Shown piece by piece: positions 1 to 9,107 of a DNA stretch of 64,000 nt; the stretch's first letter is position 1, and each line of letters starts with the position of its first letter. This stretch comes from Pseudomonas viridiflava. GTDB lineage: Bacteria; Pseudomonadota; Gammaproteobacteria; Pseudomonadales; Pseudomonadaceae. The DNA is taken from the NCBI RefSeq assembly GCF_900583165.1, contig NZ_UTKY01000010.1:1-64000 (forward strand), in the 5' to 3' direction. Made by a program: the position numbers and the translations under genes. The notes under the pieces were generated by a model. It was not told the origin of the DNA. It ran no database searches and was given only the letters and a program-made list of their open reading frames with translations.

Positions 1-790
1 CGTCGAGCCACACCATCGCCGTACGCAGCATCAAAAACAGCGCCGCCTCATCACTGGCCAGCAGCATCGCCTGCTCCATGACCTTGGGGGCATCGGTGGC
101 GATTTGCGCCAACGAAGTCGCTTGCGCGCCCAGCTCTTCGACGTATTTCAGCGGGTCTGCCAGAATCGCCTGAACCAGTTTGATGCTGTCCCACACATCC
201 CGAATCGCGGCCCAACTGCCTGCCAACAAGCCACTGCCAATCGCGCTGGCGGTGGACTTTTCCCAATGGGGCCTAAAACCTTGCCACTGCCCGCGAAGCC
301 ACTGCTCCAGATCCGCCGTCAACCCGTCATACGACGCAAATAACGCGTCCACCTGCTCAGTCGAAACCCCGCCTTGAACCCTGACCTGATAACGCCCACC
401 CGCCGCGCAGAAGTGCGAGCCCTTGCCGTATTCATCGAGCATGATCACGGTAGAGCTACCGTCATCCAGCCCGATCACCTCGACCGGAATCTCACCAATC
501 GGCACGTCGTACACCGACTCGAATGTGCTCTCGATCTTCAGCTCACCGCCGCGTGAGCACATGGCAACAGCGCCCTTAAAATCCGCATCGCTCATGCTCA
601 CCGACTGCTGCGAATCCCCCACCCGCAACACCCGATCCATCCCCAGCAACGACGGCAAATCCGCCGCATGGCTCACCGAATCCAAGGCACGGGCATACCA
701 GGCGTTCATTTGCTGGCGATAGAGCGCCAGGCTCTGATGAAAGCCATCGAGTTCATGTTCGATAAGGGCAATGTGGGCCGTATTGGTCAT
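1..790 (-). CDS. N-terminal part of a large protein of unknown function (cut by window edge)
   Basis: An open frame runs from an ATG at 790 to the left edge, giving about 263 residues without a stop. The protein starts MTNTAHIALIEHELDG and has no signal peptide. Residues about 1-60 look helical. A beta-rich stretch follows (about 65-150, with GGELKIES and DDGSSTVIMLDEYGKG), then a Gly/Ala-rich helical segment (about 185-215, SAIGSGLLAGSWAAI). The layout resembles N-terminal regions of Pseudomonas polymorphic-toxin or Rhs-like proteins, which often lie downstream of type VI secretion genes, but no diagnostic motif (PAAR, RHS repeat) is inside the visible part. The frame is real: it is long, has good codon use and has no competing ORF. 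The function is left open. Confidence 0.6.
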   Translation of the reverse strand, partial: MTNTAHIALIEHELDGFHQSLALYRQQMNAWYARALDSVSHAADLPSLLGMDRVLRVGDSQQSVSMSDADFKGAVAMCSRGGELKIESTFESVYDVPIGEIPVEVIGLDDGSSTVIMLDEYGKGSHFCAAGGRYQVRVQGGVSTEQVDALFASYDGLTADLEQWLRGQWQGFRPHWEKSTASAIGSGLLAGSWAAIRDVWDSIKLVQAILADPLKYVEELGAQATSLAQIATDAPKVMEQAMLLASDEAALFLMLRTAMVWLD

Positions 791-1062
791 CCTTGACGCC
801 TCCCCGTAGGGGCTGCGCCGCAAAGGACTCGATCAACAAAAGCACTCACAAGAAAATCCATCTGCAATCCCTCGCACTATTCAGGCGAGGGACTTTGCAG
901 AGGTTTTCAGGGCTGGGGAGTAGAGGTTATCCGGCGTTCGCGTGGGAAATTTCGGCAGCTGTTGCCCTGGCCCGGCCCAGCCGCACCCTGCGGTGCGAAC
1001 GCTGCTTAGACTTACAGGTCCATATCTGCAATGCCTGGCCCGTTGCAATCTAAGGAAGCCCC

Positions 1063-2148
1063 ATGCCCCTATGTCGCCTGATCCTGTGCCTCACCCCTTT
1101 GCTGGTACTGGCCGGTTGCTCCACCACACGCAGCCCGCAGCAGCCGGAGCGCAGCGAGGCTGAGGTGAAGGCGCAAATCGTGCGCCTGCTGCCCGCCAAA
1201 GTGCCGGATCGTAACGGCTGGGCCCAGGACATCTACACCGCCTTCGACACCCAGAAGATTTACCCCAGCACTGAAAACATCTGCGCTGTACTGGCGGTGA
1301 CCGAGCAGGAGTCCACCTACCAGGTCGACCCGCCCGTGCCGAACATGGGCAAGATTGCCCAGGATGAAATCCTGCGCCGCGCGGGCAAAGTCCATGTGCC
1401 GGCGTTTGTCGTACGCAGCGCCCTGCAATTGCGTTCGCCGACGGGCAAGACCTACGCCGACCGGCTGAGCGCCGCGCGCACGGAGAAAGACCTGAGCGGC
1501 ATTTTTGATGATTTCATCAGTGTGGTGCCCTTGGGCAAAACCCTCTTTGACGGCTTCAATCCGGTGCACACCGCTGGCCCCATGCAGGTCAGCATCGACT
1601 TCGCGCAGAAACAGGCGCGGGGTTATCCCTACACCGTGGATGGCACGATCCGACGTGAAGTCTTCACCCGCCGTGGCGGCATGTACTTCGGCATTGCCCA
1701 CTTGCTCGGTTACCCGGTGAACTACGACCAGCCGCTGTACCGCTTTGCCGACTTCAATGCCGGGTGGTACGCCAGCCGCAACGCCGCGTTCCAGGCGGCG
1801 GTCAGCCGTGCCACAGGCAAAGAGCTGGCGTTAGATGGGGATTTGATTCGCTTCGGTTCATTGCTGCCCGGCACCACCGAGTTGGCGGTGCGTTCGCTGG
1901 GGGCGAAGCTGGATATGCGCAACCCGAGCATCCGCAGTCAACTGGAGCAGGGTGAGCAGTTGGACTTTGAGCAGACAGCTCTCTACAAACGCGTGTTCGC
2001 CCTGGCCGACAAGGCTGCCGGTAAGCCGATGCCACGGGCAATCCTGCCGGGCATCGTGCTCAAGAGCCCGAAGATCACCCGCAACCTCACCACGGCGTGG
2101 TTCGCAAAGCGGGTGGATGAGCGCTATCAGCGTTGCATGAAGCGCTGA
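1063..2148 (+). CDS. DUF1615 family lipoprotein
   Basis: A 361-residue protein with a clear lipoprotein signal: a short hydrophobic stretch ending in the lipobox LAGC, with Cys at about residue 19. The mature part matches the DUF1615 family as I know it, with conserved-looking blocks TEQESTYQVDPPVPNM and FNPVHTAGPMQVS. The E-x-S-x-Y and GPMQVS patterns recall lytic-transglycosylase-like folds, so peptidoglycan hydrolysis in the periplasm is possible but not shown. It is a single gene: the DUF4349 gene downstream converges on it and ends directly after it (stops at 2146-2148 and 2149). Confidence 0.8.
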   Translation: MPLCRLILCLTPLLVLAGCSTTRSPQQPERSEAEVKAQIVRLLPAKVPDRNGWAQDIYTAFDTQKIYPSTENICAVLAVTEQESTYQVDPPVPNMGKIAQDEILRRAGKVHVPAFVVRSALQLRSPTGKTYADRLSAARTEKDLSGIFDDFISVVPLGKTLFDGFNPVHTAGPMQVSIDFAQKQARGYPYTVDGTIRREVFTRRGGMYFGIAHLLGYPVNYDQPLYRFADFNAGWYASRNAAFQAAVSRATGKELALDGDLIRFGSLLPGTTELAVRSLGAKLDMRNPSIRSQLEQGEQLDFEQTALYKRVFALADKAAGKPMPRAILPGIVLKSPKITRNLTTAWFAKRVDERYQRCMKR

Positions 2149-2934
2149 TCAGCCGCGGCGTTTGACGAATCGGCGCCACAGCCACACCCACAACCACACC
2201 ACCGGGAACGCCAGGATCACAAACGGCAGCACATAGCTGGAGCGTTCCAGGGCATCGGCAGTGCCGTTCACCAGGTTGTCGCCGAGGTTGCTGAACATGC
2301 GGCTGAACCGCGACGGTTGGTTGGCACCGTCAGCGGAGCGGAAGTTCAGGGTCACGCGGTTGGTGTCGAGACGGCGTTGCTGATTGGCGGCGATTTGCGC
2401 CAGTTCCTGCAACTCGTTTTCGATGGCGGCTTGCTCCTTGCTCAAGGCGATCAGGTCGCTGACGGTGATGTCCTTGCGCTTGGCCAATTCGTCCAGGCGC
2501 TGTTGCTGGGCTTGCAGGCGGTCCTGGCGGCGGCGCACATCGGCGACAGCGTCGGCCAGGTCTTCGGCGGTGGTGATGCGCTGGCCGAGTTTGCCACCTT
2601 CGGCGGCCATCGCAACCATGGGCTCTACACCTGTTGGCGCGATGCGCAGGATGATCTCGCCACCGTTGCCGTCTTCGGTAATGCCCAGGATATTGCAGGC
2701 GCCAAAGCGTGCGGTTTCGCAGGCTTCGCGGGTGGCCTGCATGCGTGGAGCCAGCAGCGCGCCCGGTAGGGCAAGCGTCAGTTCATGTTCATATGCCAGT
2801 TGTGCGCCAGCGCGGCTTTGCTCGCCGTTGATCACACGTGCGCGGGAGTGATCCTTGGGCGAACAGCCCGCCAGGGCCAGGGCTGCCAGTAGGCACAACA
2901 GGTAGGATTTCGGTTTGCCGTCCAGGTGGCGCAT
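2149..2934 (-). CDS. DUF4349 domain lipoprotein
   Basis: A 261-residue protein. The N-terminus is a lipoprotein signal with lipobox LAGC (Cys about residue 24). The middle holds a coiled coil rich in Q, R and E (about residues 125-185, containing RRQDRLQAQQQRLDELAK), and the C-terminus has one membrane helix (VLPFVILAFPVVWLWVWLW) followed by basic residues RRFVKRRG. This order is typical of DUF4349 proteins. It would be anchored by lipid at one end and by the helix at the other. Start: ATG with AAGGA 6 nt upstream. No function is known to me. Confidence 0.8.
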   Translation of the reverse strand: MRHLDGKPKSYLLCLLAALALAGCSPKDHSRARVINGEQSRAGAQLAYEHELTLALPGALLAPRMQATREACETARFGACNILGITEDGNGGEIILRIAPTGVEPMVAMAAEGGKLGQRITTAEDLADAVADVRRRQDRLQAQQQRLDELAKRKDITVSDLIALSKEQAAIENELQELAQIAANQQRRLDTNRVTLNFRSADGANQPSRFSRMFSNLGDNLVNGTADALERSSYVLPFVILAFPVVWLWVWLWRRFVKRRG

Positions 2935-3091
2935 TGCAGTTCCTTGGGAGGTGCGGGGAAATTGGACGGCGATTAAAGCGGGTCTGGCGGATTAACGCAA
3001 AGCATCAAAGGGGATTTGCGCCGCTGATGGTGATGGCTGTGACTGAGGGGCAGGCGTACACCTCAAGCCTGACTCCAAGGATGAACTCGCC

Positions 3092-3514
3092 ATGATCGCC
3101 CACGCCGTGCCCGAAGGTTTTGTCTCGTTGCCCCGTAGCAGCCCACTTCTCGATTTATTAGGCCCTGCCTATTGCCGGGGTGAAGGCTTGCAACTGGAAA
3201 TCGGTTTGCGTGCCGACAACCGTCATGCCAATGGGCGCGGTACCGTGCATGGCGGGGTGTTGGCAACCCTGGCGGACATCGGCATGGGATATGCCATGGC
3301 GTTTTCCAGTGAGCCGCCGTTGCCGTTGATTACTGCGAGCATGACGTTGGATTACCTGGGCGCCGTGCAGGTGGGGGAGTGGATTGTGGTGCGGTTGGAG
3401 CATCAAAAGCGCGGGCGGCAGATGGCGTTTGCCACGGTGAGTTTGCAGGTGGGCGAGAAGGTCGTGGCGCGGGCGAATGCGGTGTTTGCGGTGCCGCAAC
3501 CTGACAGAAAATGA
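3092..3514 (+). CDS. PaaI-family hotdog thioesterase
   Basis: A 140-residue protein of the hotdog-fold acyl-CoA thioesterase family. The family signature HGGVLATLADIGMG is at about residues 51-64, where the His/Gly start of the central helix and the Asp are expected for catalysis. It probably hydrolyses an aromatic or short acyl-CoA in the cytoplasm; the substrate cannot be read from the sequence. Start ATG follows AAGGA. A REPIN lies 9 bp after the stop, and the convergent thiolase operon ends beyond that. Confidence 0.85.
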   Translation: MIAHAVPEGFVSLPRSSPLLDLLGPAYCRGEGLQLEIGLRADNRHANGRGTVHGGVLATLADIGMGYAMAFSSEPPLPLITASMTLDYLGAVQVGEWIVVRLEHQKRGRQMAFATVSLQVGEKVVARANAVFAVPQPDRK

Positions 3515-3522
3515 AGATCTAC

Positions 3523-3614
3523 TGTGGTAGGGGGCTTGCCCCCGATTGCAGGGTGTCAGTCCATACATCGGTTGCTGGCAGGCAGCCATCGGGGGCAAGC
3601 CCCCTCCCACATTT
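3523..3614. repeat. REPIN, GGGGGCTTGCCCCC type
   Basis: Two inverted REP copies (TGTGGTAGGGGGCTTGCCCCCGAT and its opposite ending CCCCCTCCCACA) flank a variable centre. The element lies between two convergent genes, where these non-autonomous elements are usually found in the P. fluorescens group. It may also act as a bidirectional transcription barrier. Confidence 0.9.
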
Positions 3615-3633
3615 GATCGGTGTTGCTTGTTAT

Positions 3634-4815
3634 TTAGTTGCGTTCGAGGGCCAGCGCTACGCCTTGGCCGCCGCCGATGCACAGTGTCGCGAGGCCTTTT
3701 TTGGCATCACGCTTGATCATTTCGTGCAGCAACGTCACCAGCACACGGCAGCCTGAGGCGCCAATCGGGTGGCCGATGGCAATGGCGCCGCCGTTGACGT
3801 TGACCTTCTCGGTATCCCACTCCAGCTCTTCGCCCACCGCCAAGGCCTGTGCGGCGAAGGCTTCGTTGGCTTCGATCAGGTCCAGGTCACCGAGACTCCA
3901 ACCGGCTTTGTCCAGGCAGCGGCGGGTGGCCGAGACCGGGCCGATGCCCATGATCGCAGGGTCTACGCCGGCATTGGCGTAGCTGGCGATGCGCGCCAAC
4001 ACTGGCAGGCCGAGGGATTTGGCCTTATCGGCACTCATCAACAGCACCGCTGCCGCGCCATCATTGAGGCTCGAAGCGTTGCCGGCGGTGACGCTGCCGT
4101 CTTTCTTGAACGCTGGTTTGAGTTTGCCCAGGGACTCGGCGGTGGTGCCGGCGCGGGGCTGTTCGTCCACGGCGAAGGTCACGGGATCGCCTTTACGCTG
4201 GGGGATCAGGATCGGGGTGATTTCGTCGATAAAGCGCCCGGCCTCGATAGCGGCGGTGGCTTTTTGCTGGGAGGCGGCGGCAAACGCGTCCTGGGCTTCA
4301 CGGCTGATGCCGTATTTGTCCACCAGGTTCTCGGCGGTGATGCCCATATGGTAGTCGTTGAACGCATCCCACAGGCCGTCGGTGATCATGCTGTCGATCA
4401 TCTTGGCGTGGCCCATGCGCAGGCCGGTGCGCGCGGCGGGCAGTACGTACGGCGCCAGGCTCATGTTCTCCATGCCGCCGGCGATGATCACCTCGGCGTC
4501 GCCGCAGCGAATGGCCTGGGCGCCCAGGTGCAATGCCTTGAGGCCAGAGCCGCAGACCTTGTTCAGGGTCAGGCTTGGCACGGCGTGGGGCAGGCCGGCG
4601 AGGATCGACGCTTGGCGTGCCGGGTTTTGGCCGCTGCCGGCAGTCAGCACTTGGCCTAGGATCACTTCGTCCACCAGGGCCGGGTCCAGGCCGGTCTGCT
4701 CCAGCAGGCGGCGGATCACCGCAGCGCCTAGTTCAGGTGCCGGGATATTCGCCAGCGAACCCTGGAAGCTGCCCACAGCGGTGCGGGTGGCAGCAACAAT
4801 CACGACGTCTTGCAT
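3634..4815 (-). CDS. atoB: acetyl-CoA acetyltransferase (thiolase)
   Basis: A 393-residue thiolase. The acylated Cys lies in the [10 protein letters not shown] motif (about residue 89), the His in the [10 protein letters not shown] motif, and the second Cys in the LCIGGGQG motif near the C-terminus; GGMENMS is also present. It cleaves acetoacetyl-CoA to two acetyl-CoA. The frame is open to a GTG at 4830, but the ATG at 4815 has GAGGA at the right distance, and the upstream gene ends at 4827, so 4815 is preferred. It is the last gene of an operon with both subunits of a 3-oxoacid CoA-transferase, which supplies acetoacetyl-CoA. It therefore serves acetoacetate or 3-hydroxybutyrate use. Confidence 0.92.
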   Translation of the reverse strand: MQDVVIVAATRTAVGSFQGSLANIPAPELGAAVIRRLLEQTGLDPALVDEVILGQVLTAGSGQNPARQASILAGLPHAVPSLTLNKVCGSGLKALHLGAQAIRCGDAEVIIAGGMENMSLAPYVLPAARTGLRMGHAKMIDSMITDGLWDAFNDYHMGITAENLVDKYGISREAQDAFAAASQQKATAAIEAGRFIDEITPILIPQRKGDPVTFAVDEQPRAGTTAESLGKLKPAFKKDGSVTAGNASSLNDGAAAVLLMSADKAKSLGLPVLARIASYANAGVDPAIMGIGPVSATRRCLDKAGWSLGDLDLIEANEAFAAQALAVGEELEWDTEKVNVNGGAIAIGHPIGASGCRVLVTLLHEMIKRDAKKGLATLCIGGGQGVALALERN

Positions 4816-4826
4816 GGAATCTGTCC

Positions 4827-5486
4827 TCACTGGAAGTGCATTTCTGGAACGTGGCCCGGGACGATCAGTTTACCGGCGGTCTTGCTCACAATCTCTTCAA
4901 CGCTGACGCCAGGTGCGCGTTCCTTGAGGACAAAAGCGCCATTGTCGATTTCCAGGTACGCAAGGTCGGTCAATACGCGCTTGATGCAGTTGGCACCGGT
5001 CAGCGGCAGGCTGCATTGGCTGAGCAGCTTGGACTCACCGTCCTTGGACGCATGGGTCATGATCACGATGATGTTTTCAGCACCCGCCACCAGATCCATG
5101 GCGCCGCCCATGCCCTTGACCAACTTGCCGGGGATCATCCACGAGGCGATGTTGCCCTGTACGTCGACTTCAAACGCGCCGAGCACTGTGAGGTCAACGT
5201 GGCCGCCGCGAATCATTGCGAAGGACTCGGCGGAGGAGAAGATCGATGCGCCAATGCGAGCGGTGACGGTCTGCTTGCCGGCGTTGATCATGTCGGCATC
5301 GATGGTGTCTTCGGTAGGAAACGGCCCCATGCCAAGCAGGCCGTTTTCCGATTGCAGCATGACTTCCATGCCGTCTGGGATGTAGTTGGCCACCAGGGTC
5401 GGGATGCCGATGCCGAGGTTGACGTAGAAACCGTCCTGCATTTCGCGGGCGACGCGTTGAGCCATTTGTTCGCGGGTAAGAGCCAT
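4827..5486 (-). CDS. scoB: 3-oxoacid CoA-transferase, beta subunit
   Basis: A 219-residue subunit B of a family I CoA-transferase. It carries the SENG motif ([11 protein letters not shown], about residues 46-56) whose Glu forms the gamma-glutamyl-CoA ester in this family, and the early GIGIPT loop. With subunit A it moves CoA from succinyl-CoA to acetoacetate (SCOT type, ScoAB) or between short acyl groups (AtoDA type); sequence alone does not settle which. It lies between subunit A (34 bp upstream) and the thiolase (11 bp downstream). Confidence 0.9.
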   Translation of the reverse strand: MALTREQMAQRVAREMQDGFYVNLGIGIPTLVANYIPDGMEVMLQSENGLLGMGPFPTEDTIDADMINAGKQTVTARIGASIFSSAESFAMIRGGHVDLTVLGAFEVDVQGNIASWMIPGKLVKGMGGAMDLVAGAENIIVIMTHASKDGESKLLSQCSLPLTGANCIKRVLTDLAYLEIDNGAFVLKERAPGVSVEEIVSKTAGKLIVPGHVPEMHFQ

Positions 5487-5521
5487 GTGTGTTTCCTCTT
5501 ATTATTCGGGCTGGAGGCGGA

Positions 5522-6220
5522 TTATTTGCGCACGGTGCGCTGTTCGATGCGCTTCTCGAATGTGCCGCAGATGATCCGGTCGACGTAGATGCCAGGGGTG
5601 TGGATCTGCGCCGGGTCCAGCTCGCCCGGTTCGACGATTTCCTCGACCTCGACCACGGTGATCTTGCCGGCAGTGGCGGCCAGTGGGTTGAAGTTCTGGG
5701 CGGTGTGGCGGTAGATCACGTTGCCGAAATGGTCGGCTTTCCAGCCTTTGACGATGGCGAAGTCGCCAGTGATGGATTCTTCCATCAGGTACGGGCGACC
5801 TTTGAATTCGCGGGTTTCCTTGCCTTCGGCAACGGGCGTGCCGACACCGGTGGCGGTGAAGAAGGCCGGGATGCCGGCACCGCCTGCGCGCATTTTTTCT
5901 GCCAGGGTGCCTTGGGGGGTCAGTACCACTTCGATTTCGCCGCTGAGCAGTTGCTTTTCGAACAGGACGTTTTCACCGACGTAGGAGGCGATCACTTTGC
6001 TGATCTGTTTTTCTTCCAGCAGCACGCCCAGGCCGAAGCCGTCGACGCCGCAGTTGTTGGAAACCACCGTCAGGTCGCGGGTGCCTTTGCGCTTGATCTC
6101 GGCGATGAGGTTTTCTGGAATGCCACACAGGCCAAAACCGCCGGAGAGCACGGTCATGCCGTCTTCCAAGCCTGCCAGCGCTTCTTCATAGGACGCCACG
6201 CGTTTATCGAAACCTGCCAT
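5522..6220 (-). CDS. scoA: 3-oxoacid CoA-transferase, alpha subunit
   Basis: A 232-residue subunit A of a family I CoA-transferase. It contains the [13 protein letters not shown] block and [11 protein letters not shown], typical of the nucleotide-binding half. The frame runs open far upstream to 6664 across the divergent LysR gene, but homology begins at [15 protein letters not shown]. The ATG at 6220 is preceded by AAGAGGTGCAT, so 6220 is the start. It is the first gene of the scoA-scoB-thiolase operon and is divergent from the LysR gene that probably controls it. Confidence 0.9.
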   Translation of the reverse strand: MAGFDKRVASYEEALAGLEDGMTVLSGGFGLCGIPENLIAEIKRKGTRDLTVVSNNCGVDGFGLGVLLEEKQISKVIASYVGENVLFEKQLLSGEIEVVLTPQGTLAEKMRAGGAGIPAFFTATGVGTPVAEGKETREFKGRPYLMEESITGDFAIVKGWKADHFGNVIYRHTAQNFNPLAATAGKITVVEVEEIVEPGELDPAQIHTPGIYVDRIICGTFEKRIEQRTVRK

Positions 6221-6353
6221 ATGCACCTCTTTTATTGTTTGTGGTCCAGCCAGTGAACCGAGTGTTGCGCCGATGGATTTATTTGTTAAGTTGTTTTTTA
6301 AGGTCAATTGATTTAGAAAACAGCATAGTTGCCCAGACGCTCGGAGTAGCCTC

Positions 6354-7256
6354 ATGACAGTTAAACAGATGCGGGCCTTTCTCGCCGTGGCCCAATCCTT
6401 GAGCTTTGCCGCCGCCTGCGAGCGTTTGCACCTTTCCCAATCGGCCTTGAGCCTGACCATAAAGGGTCTGGAGGAAGGGCTGGGCGGGCGTCTGTTCAGT
6501 CGCAATACACGCAATGTTGCGCTGACGCCTGAAGGTGAGTCCCTGCTGCCCTTGGCCCGGCGTTTGATTGCGGAGTGGGACAACGCCGAAGACGAACTGC
6601 GCCAGCGCTTCACCCTGCAGCGTGGGCGTGTGACGGTGGCGGCGATGCCGTCGTTTGCCGGCAACCTTCTGCCGCCGATCCTGAAGATATTCCGCGCACG
6701 TTACCCGCAGGTGAATGTGACGGTGCATGACTTGATCAACGAGCAGGTGTTGGAGATGGTACGAGACCGCCAGGTGGAGTTGGGCGTGGCGTTCGAGCCG
6801 TCAGAAGGTTCTTCGCTTGCCTTCACGCCGCTTTATCTGGATCGCTTCATCGCTGTGGTGCCCGGTGATTCACCGTTGGCGGCGTGTGCCGAGATTGATT
6901 GGAAAACCCTGCTTGAGCAGCCCTTCATCACATTGCAGCGGCCGTCCACGGTGCGGGTGATGCTGGAAGAACACTTGGGCGCGTTGCAGATGAAACTGCC
7001 GGTCGCACTGGAAAGCCATCAATTGGCGACGGTGGGCAAGATGGTAGCCAATGGCCTGGGAGTCAGCGCTGTGCCTGCTTTATGCGCGCGGCAGATGGAA
7101 GAGGCGGGCGCCCACTGCATTACGTTGCGCGACCCGGTGATCGAACGCCCCATTGGCGTATTGACCAAGCCAGGGCATGAATTGTCGGCGGCGGCTCAGG
7201 TGCTGTTTGATATTTTTCGGGATGAAGCGGGGAAGGGCAGGTTTCCCACGTTTTGA
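6354..7256 (+). CDS. LysR-family transcriptional regulator
   Basis: A 300-residue LTTR. The winged HTH is at the N-terminus ([18 protein letters not shown], then [26 protein letters not shown]), followed by the two-lobed effector domain. Start ATG with GGAG upstream. It is transcribed away from the scoAB-thiolase operon, with 133 bp between the start codons, the normal LTTR arrangement. It therefore probably activates that operon in response to acetoacetate or a related acid. This is inference; no binding site is claimed. Confidence 0.88.
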   Translation: MTVKQMRAFLAVAQSLSFAAACERLHLSQSALSLTIKGLEEGLGGRLFSRNTRNVALTPEGESLLPLARRLIAEWDNAEDELRQRFTLQRGRVTVAAMPSFAGNLLPPILKIFRARYPQVNVTVHDLINEQVLEMVRDRQVELGVAFEPSEGSSLAFTPLYLDRFIAVVPGDSPLAACAEIDWKTLLEQPFITLQRPSTVRVMLEEHLGALQMKLPVALESHQLATVGKMVANGLGVSAVPALCARQMEEAGAHCITLRDPVIERPIGVLTKPGHELSAAAQVLFDIFRDEAGKGRFPTF

Positions 7257-7263
7257 CGGTACT

Positions 7264-7298
7264 TAAATAAAAATGGGCACTGGTAAACCAGTGCCCAT
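7264..7298 (-). terminator. intrinsic terminator
   Basis: A perfect 12-bp inverted repeat (ATGGGCACTGGT / ACCAGTGCCCAT) with a 2-nt loop. Reading the minus strand, it is followed by ATTTTTATTT, so it ends the 109-residue gene just upstream on that strand. It may work weakly for the LysR gene from the other side. Confidence 0.8.
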
Positions 7299-7302
7299 TC
7301 AA

Positions 7303-7330
7303 GTTGAGCATTACTTGTTGAGCATTACTT
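7303..7330. repeat. 14-bp tandem duplication over a stop codon
   Basis: GTTGAGCATTACTT occurs twice without a gap (7303-7316 and 7317-7330). The second copy covers two bases of the stop codon of the minus-strand small gene and lies just before its terminator. It is probably a recent slippage or duplication with no coding effect. Confidence 0.85.
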
Positions 7331-7658
7331 AGTAGTAACGGTCAACGACTTTAACTTGCGAGCTGTCTTTGAAAGACGCCCAGGCATTGTTAAGCGTGTC
7401 GAATACTTGCTCGATAAAGTTACGATCAGCCGCTGCTTTCTTGCCGACATAGCCCTGGCCGCGACGGTACATCTTCAGGCGGGCCGCGAGCTCACGGTTA
7501 TTGCGATCAAATTCGGCTTCTTCGGTGTGGGGCGCCAGGCAGTCAATTTGGACTTCGCCCGATTTGCCAACCCAGAGGATATGGTCGTCGAGTGTGTCTT
7601 TCTGCGCTGCGAACATCTCAGCCAATTCATCAATAGTTGGTTGGTTGTTCAGATTCAT
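7329..7658 (-). CDS. small conserved-looking hypothetical protein
   Basis: A 109-residue acidic/mixed cytoplasmic protein with no signal peptide or membrane segment. It starts MNLNNQPTIDELAEMF and ends VKVVDRYY. Start ATG has a strong AAGGGG about 8 nt upstream, and the gene has its own terminator, so it is very likely expressed. I do not recognise the family. Tyr- and Lys-rich motifs near residues 65-80 (YRRGQGYVGKKAAADR) give no function. Confidence 0.7.
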   Translation of the reverse strand: MNLNNQPTIDELAEMFAAQKDTLDDHILWVGKSGEVQIDCLAPHTEEAEFDRNNRELAARLKMYRRGQGYVGKKAAADRNFIEQVFDTLNNAWASFKDSSQVKVVDRYY

Positions 7659-8011
7659 GTGTAAGCCCCTTGACCAGTTGGCGATCTATCAATTGATTAG
7701 TAAGTTGTCTCCGGTTCCGAAAACCGGGCGTCAGCGACTGTCTGCCGAATACGGGCAGGGTCTTGAACCTGATGCATGTAGTCTTGCTGATGAACTGCTA
7801 CGCAATGGTTTCATAACGAAGACAAGCAGCGTTTGAGCTCCTTGTACCGATCCTTGCGGGCCGGTCAGCTTCATCAATCTGCCTTGTGGGCAGTGCACAT
7901 CCGGATAAAACAGCTCGGCGGTCAGACGAGCTGGTTCAAAACACGTGTTGCCAACGCTCCCGATCCGGGAGACGTCTCGATAATGCAAGGACAAAAAGAT
8001 TACGTCAACGG

Positions 8012-8043
8012 TTATGTAGTGATTATTTTTGGTCACTACATAA
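8012..8043. promoter_or_regulatory. perfect 11-bp dyad, possible operator or hairpin
   Basis: TTATGTAGTGA (8012-8022) and its exact reverse complement TCACTACATAA (8033-8043) are separated by 10 bases. The centre-to-centre spacing is two helical turns, as in operators of dimeric regulators. There is no neighbouring gene that it obviously serves, so its role is open. Confidence 0.5.
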
Positions 8044-8144
8044 TTTGCCGTGGGGGCGGGGGGATGCGGGGAAATGTGACTTGGGCGTCATTTTTTGGAG
8101 TGTTTGGTCGCTGCGCAAAAAATGCAGACTCAACATAAAACCCA

Positions 8145-8232
8145 TGTGGGAGGGGGCTTGCCCCCGATAGCAGTGTGTCAGCCGGAACACTTGGAGCAGA
8201 TAGTCCGCAATCGGGGGCAAGCCCCCTCCCAC
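8145..8232. repeat. REPIN, GGGGGCTTGCCCCC type
   Basis: Inverted REP pair: GTGGGAGGGGGCTTGCCCCC at the left and GGGGGCAAGCCCCCTCCCAC at the right, with a 47-bp variable centre. It lies just past the 3' end of the sirtuin gene. Confidence 0.9.
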
Positions 8233-8253
8233 AGTTGATTTTTGGTGTTTTTG

Positions 8254-9099
8254 CTATTGGAGGCGTTCAGTGAGTAGGGGCAACAACGTCTCGCAAGACG
8301 CCTCGATCTTCACCTGCAACAATTCATCCCCCCGTGTCCTGCCCAGGTTGATGGCAATCACCGGCTTGCCTTGCGCCACCATCGCCTTGCACAGCCGAAA
8401 CGCTGAATACGCCATCAACGAAGAACCCACCACCAGCAGCCCATCCGCTTGTTCCACGGCAGCCATGGCCTTGGCCGCTGTGGGCGGTGCCACGTTCTCG
8501 CCAAAAAACACCACATCCGGTTTCAACCGCTGGCCATTGCAATGGGGGCAGTGGGGCACCTGAAAGTGTTCTTCAAACGCCGGATCCAGCAGGGTGTCAC
8601 CATCGGGTGCCTGAACGGCATCGACGCCGGCCAGGTAGGGGTTCTGTTGTTCCATCAGATGCTGGATCGCGTCGCGCTCGCTGCATTGCTGACAATCCAG
8701 GCACAGCACCCGGTGCAGGCTGCCGTGCAACTCGATCACGTCATGGCTACCGGCCTGATCATGCAGGGTGTCGACGTTCTGCGTGATCAGCCCACTGATG
8801 CGCCCGCGTTGCTGCAAGGCCGCCAACGCCCGGTGCGCCTGGTTCGGCTGGGCAATACGTACCCTCGGCCACCCCAGCATCGCCCTGGCCCAATACCGGC
8901 GCCGAGCTTCTGGAGTCGCGAGGAACTCCTGGTACATCATGGGCGGTTTACCCCGGCGCACGCCTTCGCTGTCGCGATAATCGGGAATGCCCGATGACGT
9001 GCTGATCCCCGCGCCAGTCAGCACCAGAAAGCGCCGCCCGGCCATCGCCCGGTGCAGTGTGTCGAGGTGGTCTTCCTGATGGTCCAGGGTATCGAGCAT
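8254..9099 (-). CDS. NAD-dependent protein deacylase (sirtuin)
   Basis: A 281-residue Sir2-family enzyme. It has the NAD-binding GAGISTSSGIPDYR motif (about residues 28-41), TQNVDTLH, the catalytic His in IELHGSLH, and four zinc Cys in CLDC and CPHC pairs. It removes acyl groups from lysines using NAD. The sequence after the first motif (DYRDSEGVRRGKP) and the wide spacing between the Cys pairs resemble class II (SIRT4-like) sirtuins rather than CobB. The start at 9099 was chosen because homology begins there; the frame upstream overlaps the CBS gene. It lies 8 bp after the CBS-domain gene, so the two are probably co-transcribed. Confidence 0.88.
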   Translation of the reverse strand: MLDTLDHQEDHLDTLHRAMAGRRFLVLTGAGISTSSGIPDYRDSEGVRRGKPPMMYQEFLATPEARRRYWARAMLGWPRVRIAQPNQAHRALAALQQRGRISGLITQNVDTLHDQAGSHDVIELHGSLHRVLCLDCQQCSERDAIQHLMEQQNPYLAGVDAVQAPDGDTLLDPAFEEHFQVPHCPHCNGQRLKPDVVFFGENVAPPTAAKAMAAVEQADGLLVVGSSLMAYSAFRLCKAMVAQGKPVIAINLGRTRGDELLQVKIEASCETLLPLLTERLQ

Positions 9100-9107
9100 G
9101 GGTTCCC

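Larger units (their letters stand above)
7659..8253. other. 595-bp intergenic region with a palindrome and a REPIN
   Basis: No convincing gene is seen. Short frames here lack ribosome sites and look like chance. The region holds an 11-bp perfect dyad (8012-8043), a REPIN (8145-8232) and, at its left end, the promoter and ribosome site of the small minus-strand gene. Confidence 0.6.

Noticed and set aside
3769..4659. 296-codon frame antisense to the thiolase
   Set aside because: Shadow of a thiolase with all catalytic motifs intact.
7731..8138. Several 90-110-codon frames in the gap after the 109-residue gene
   Set aside because: Overlapping frames on both strands, no ribosome sites and no recognisable sequence.
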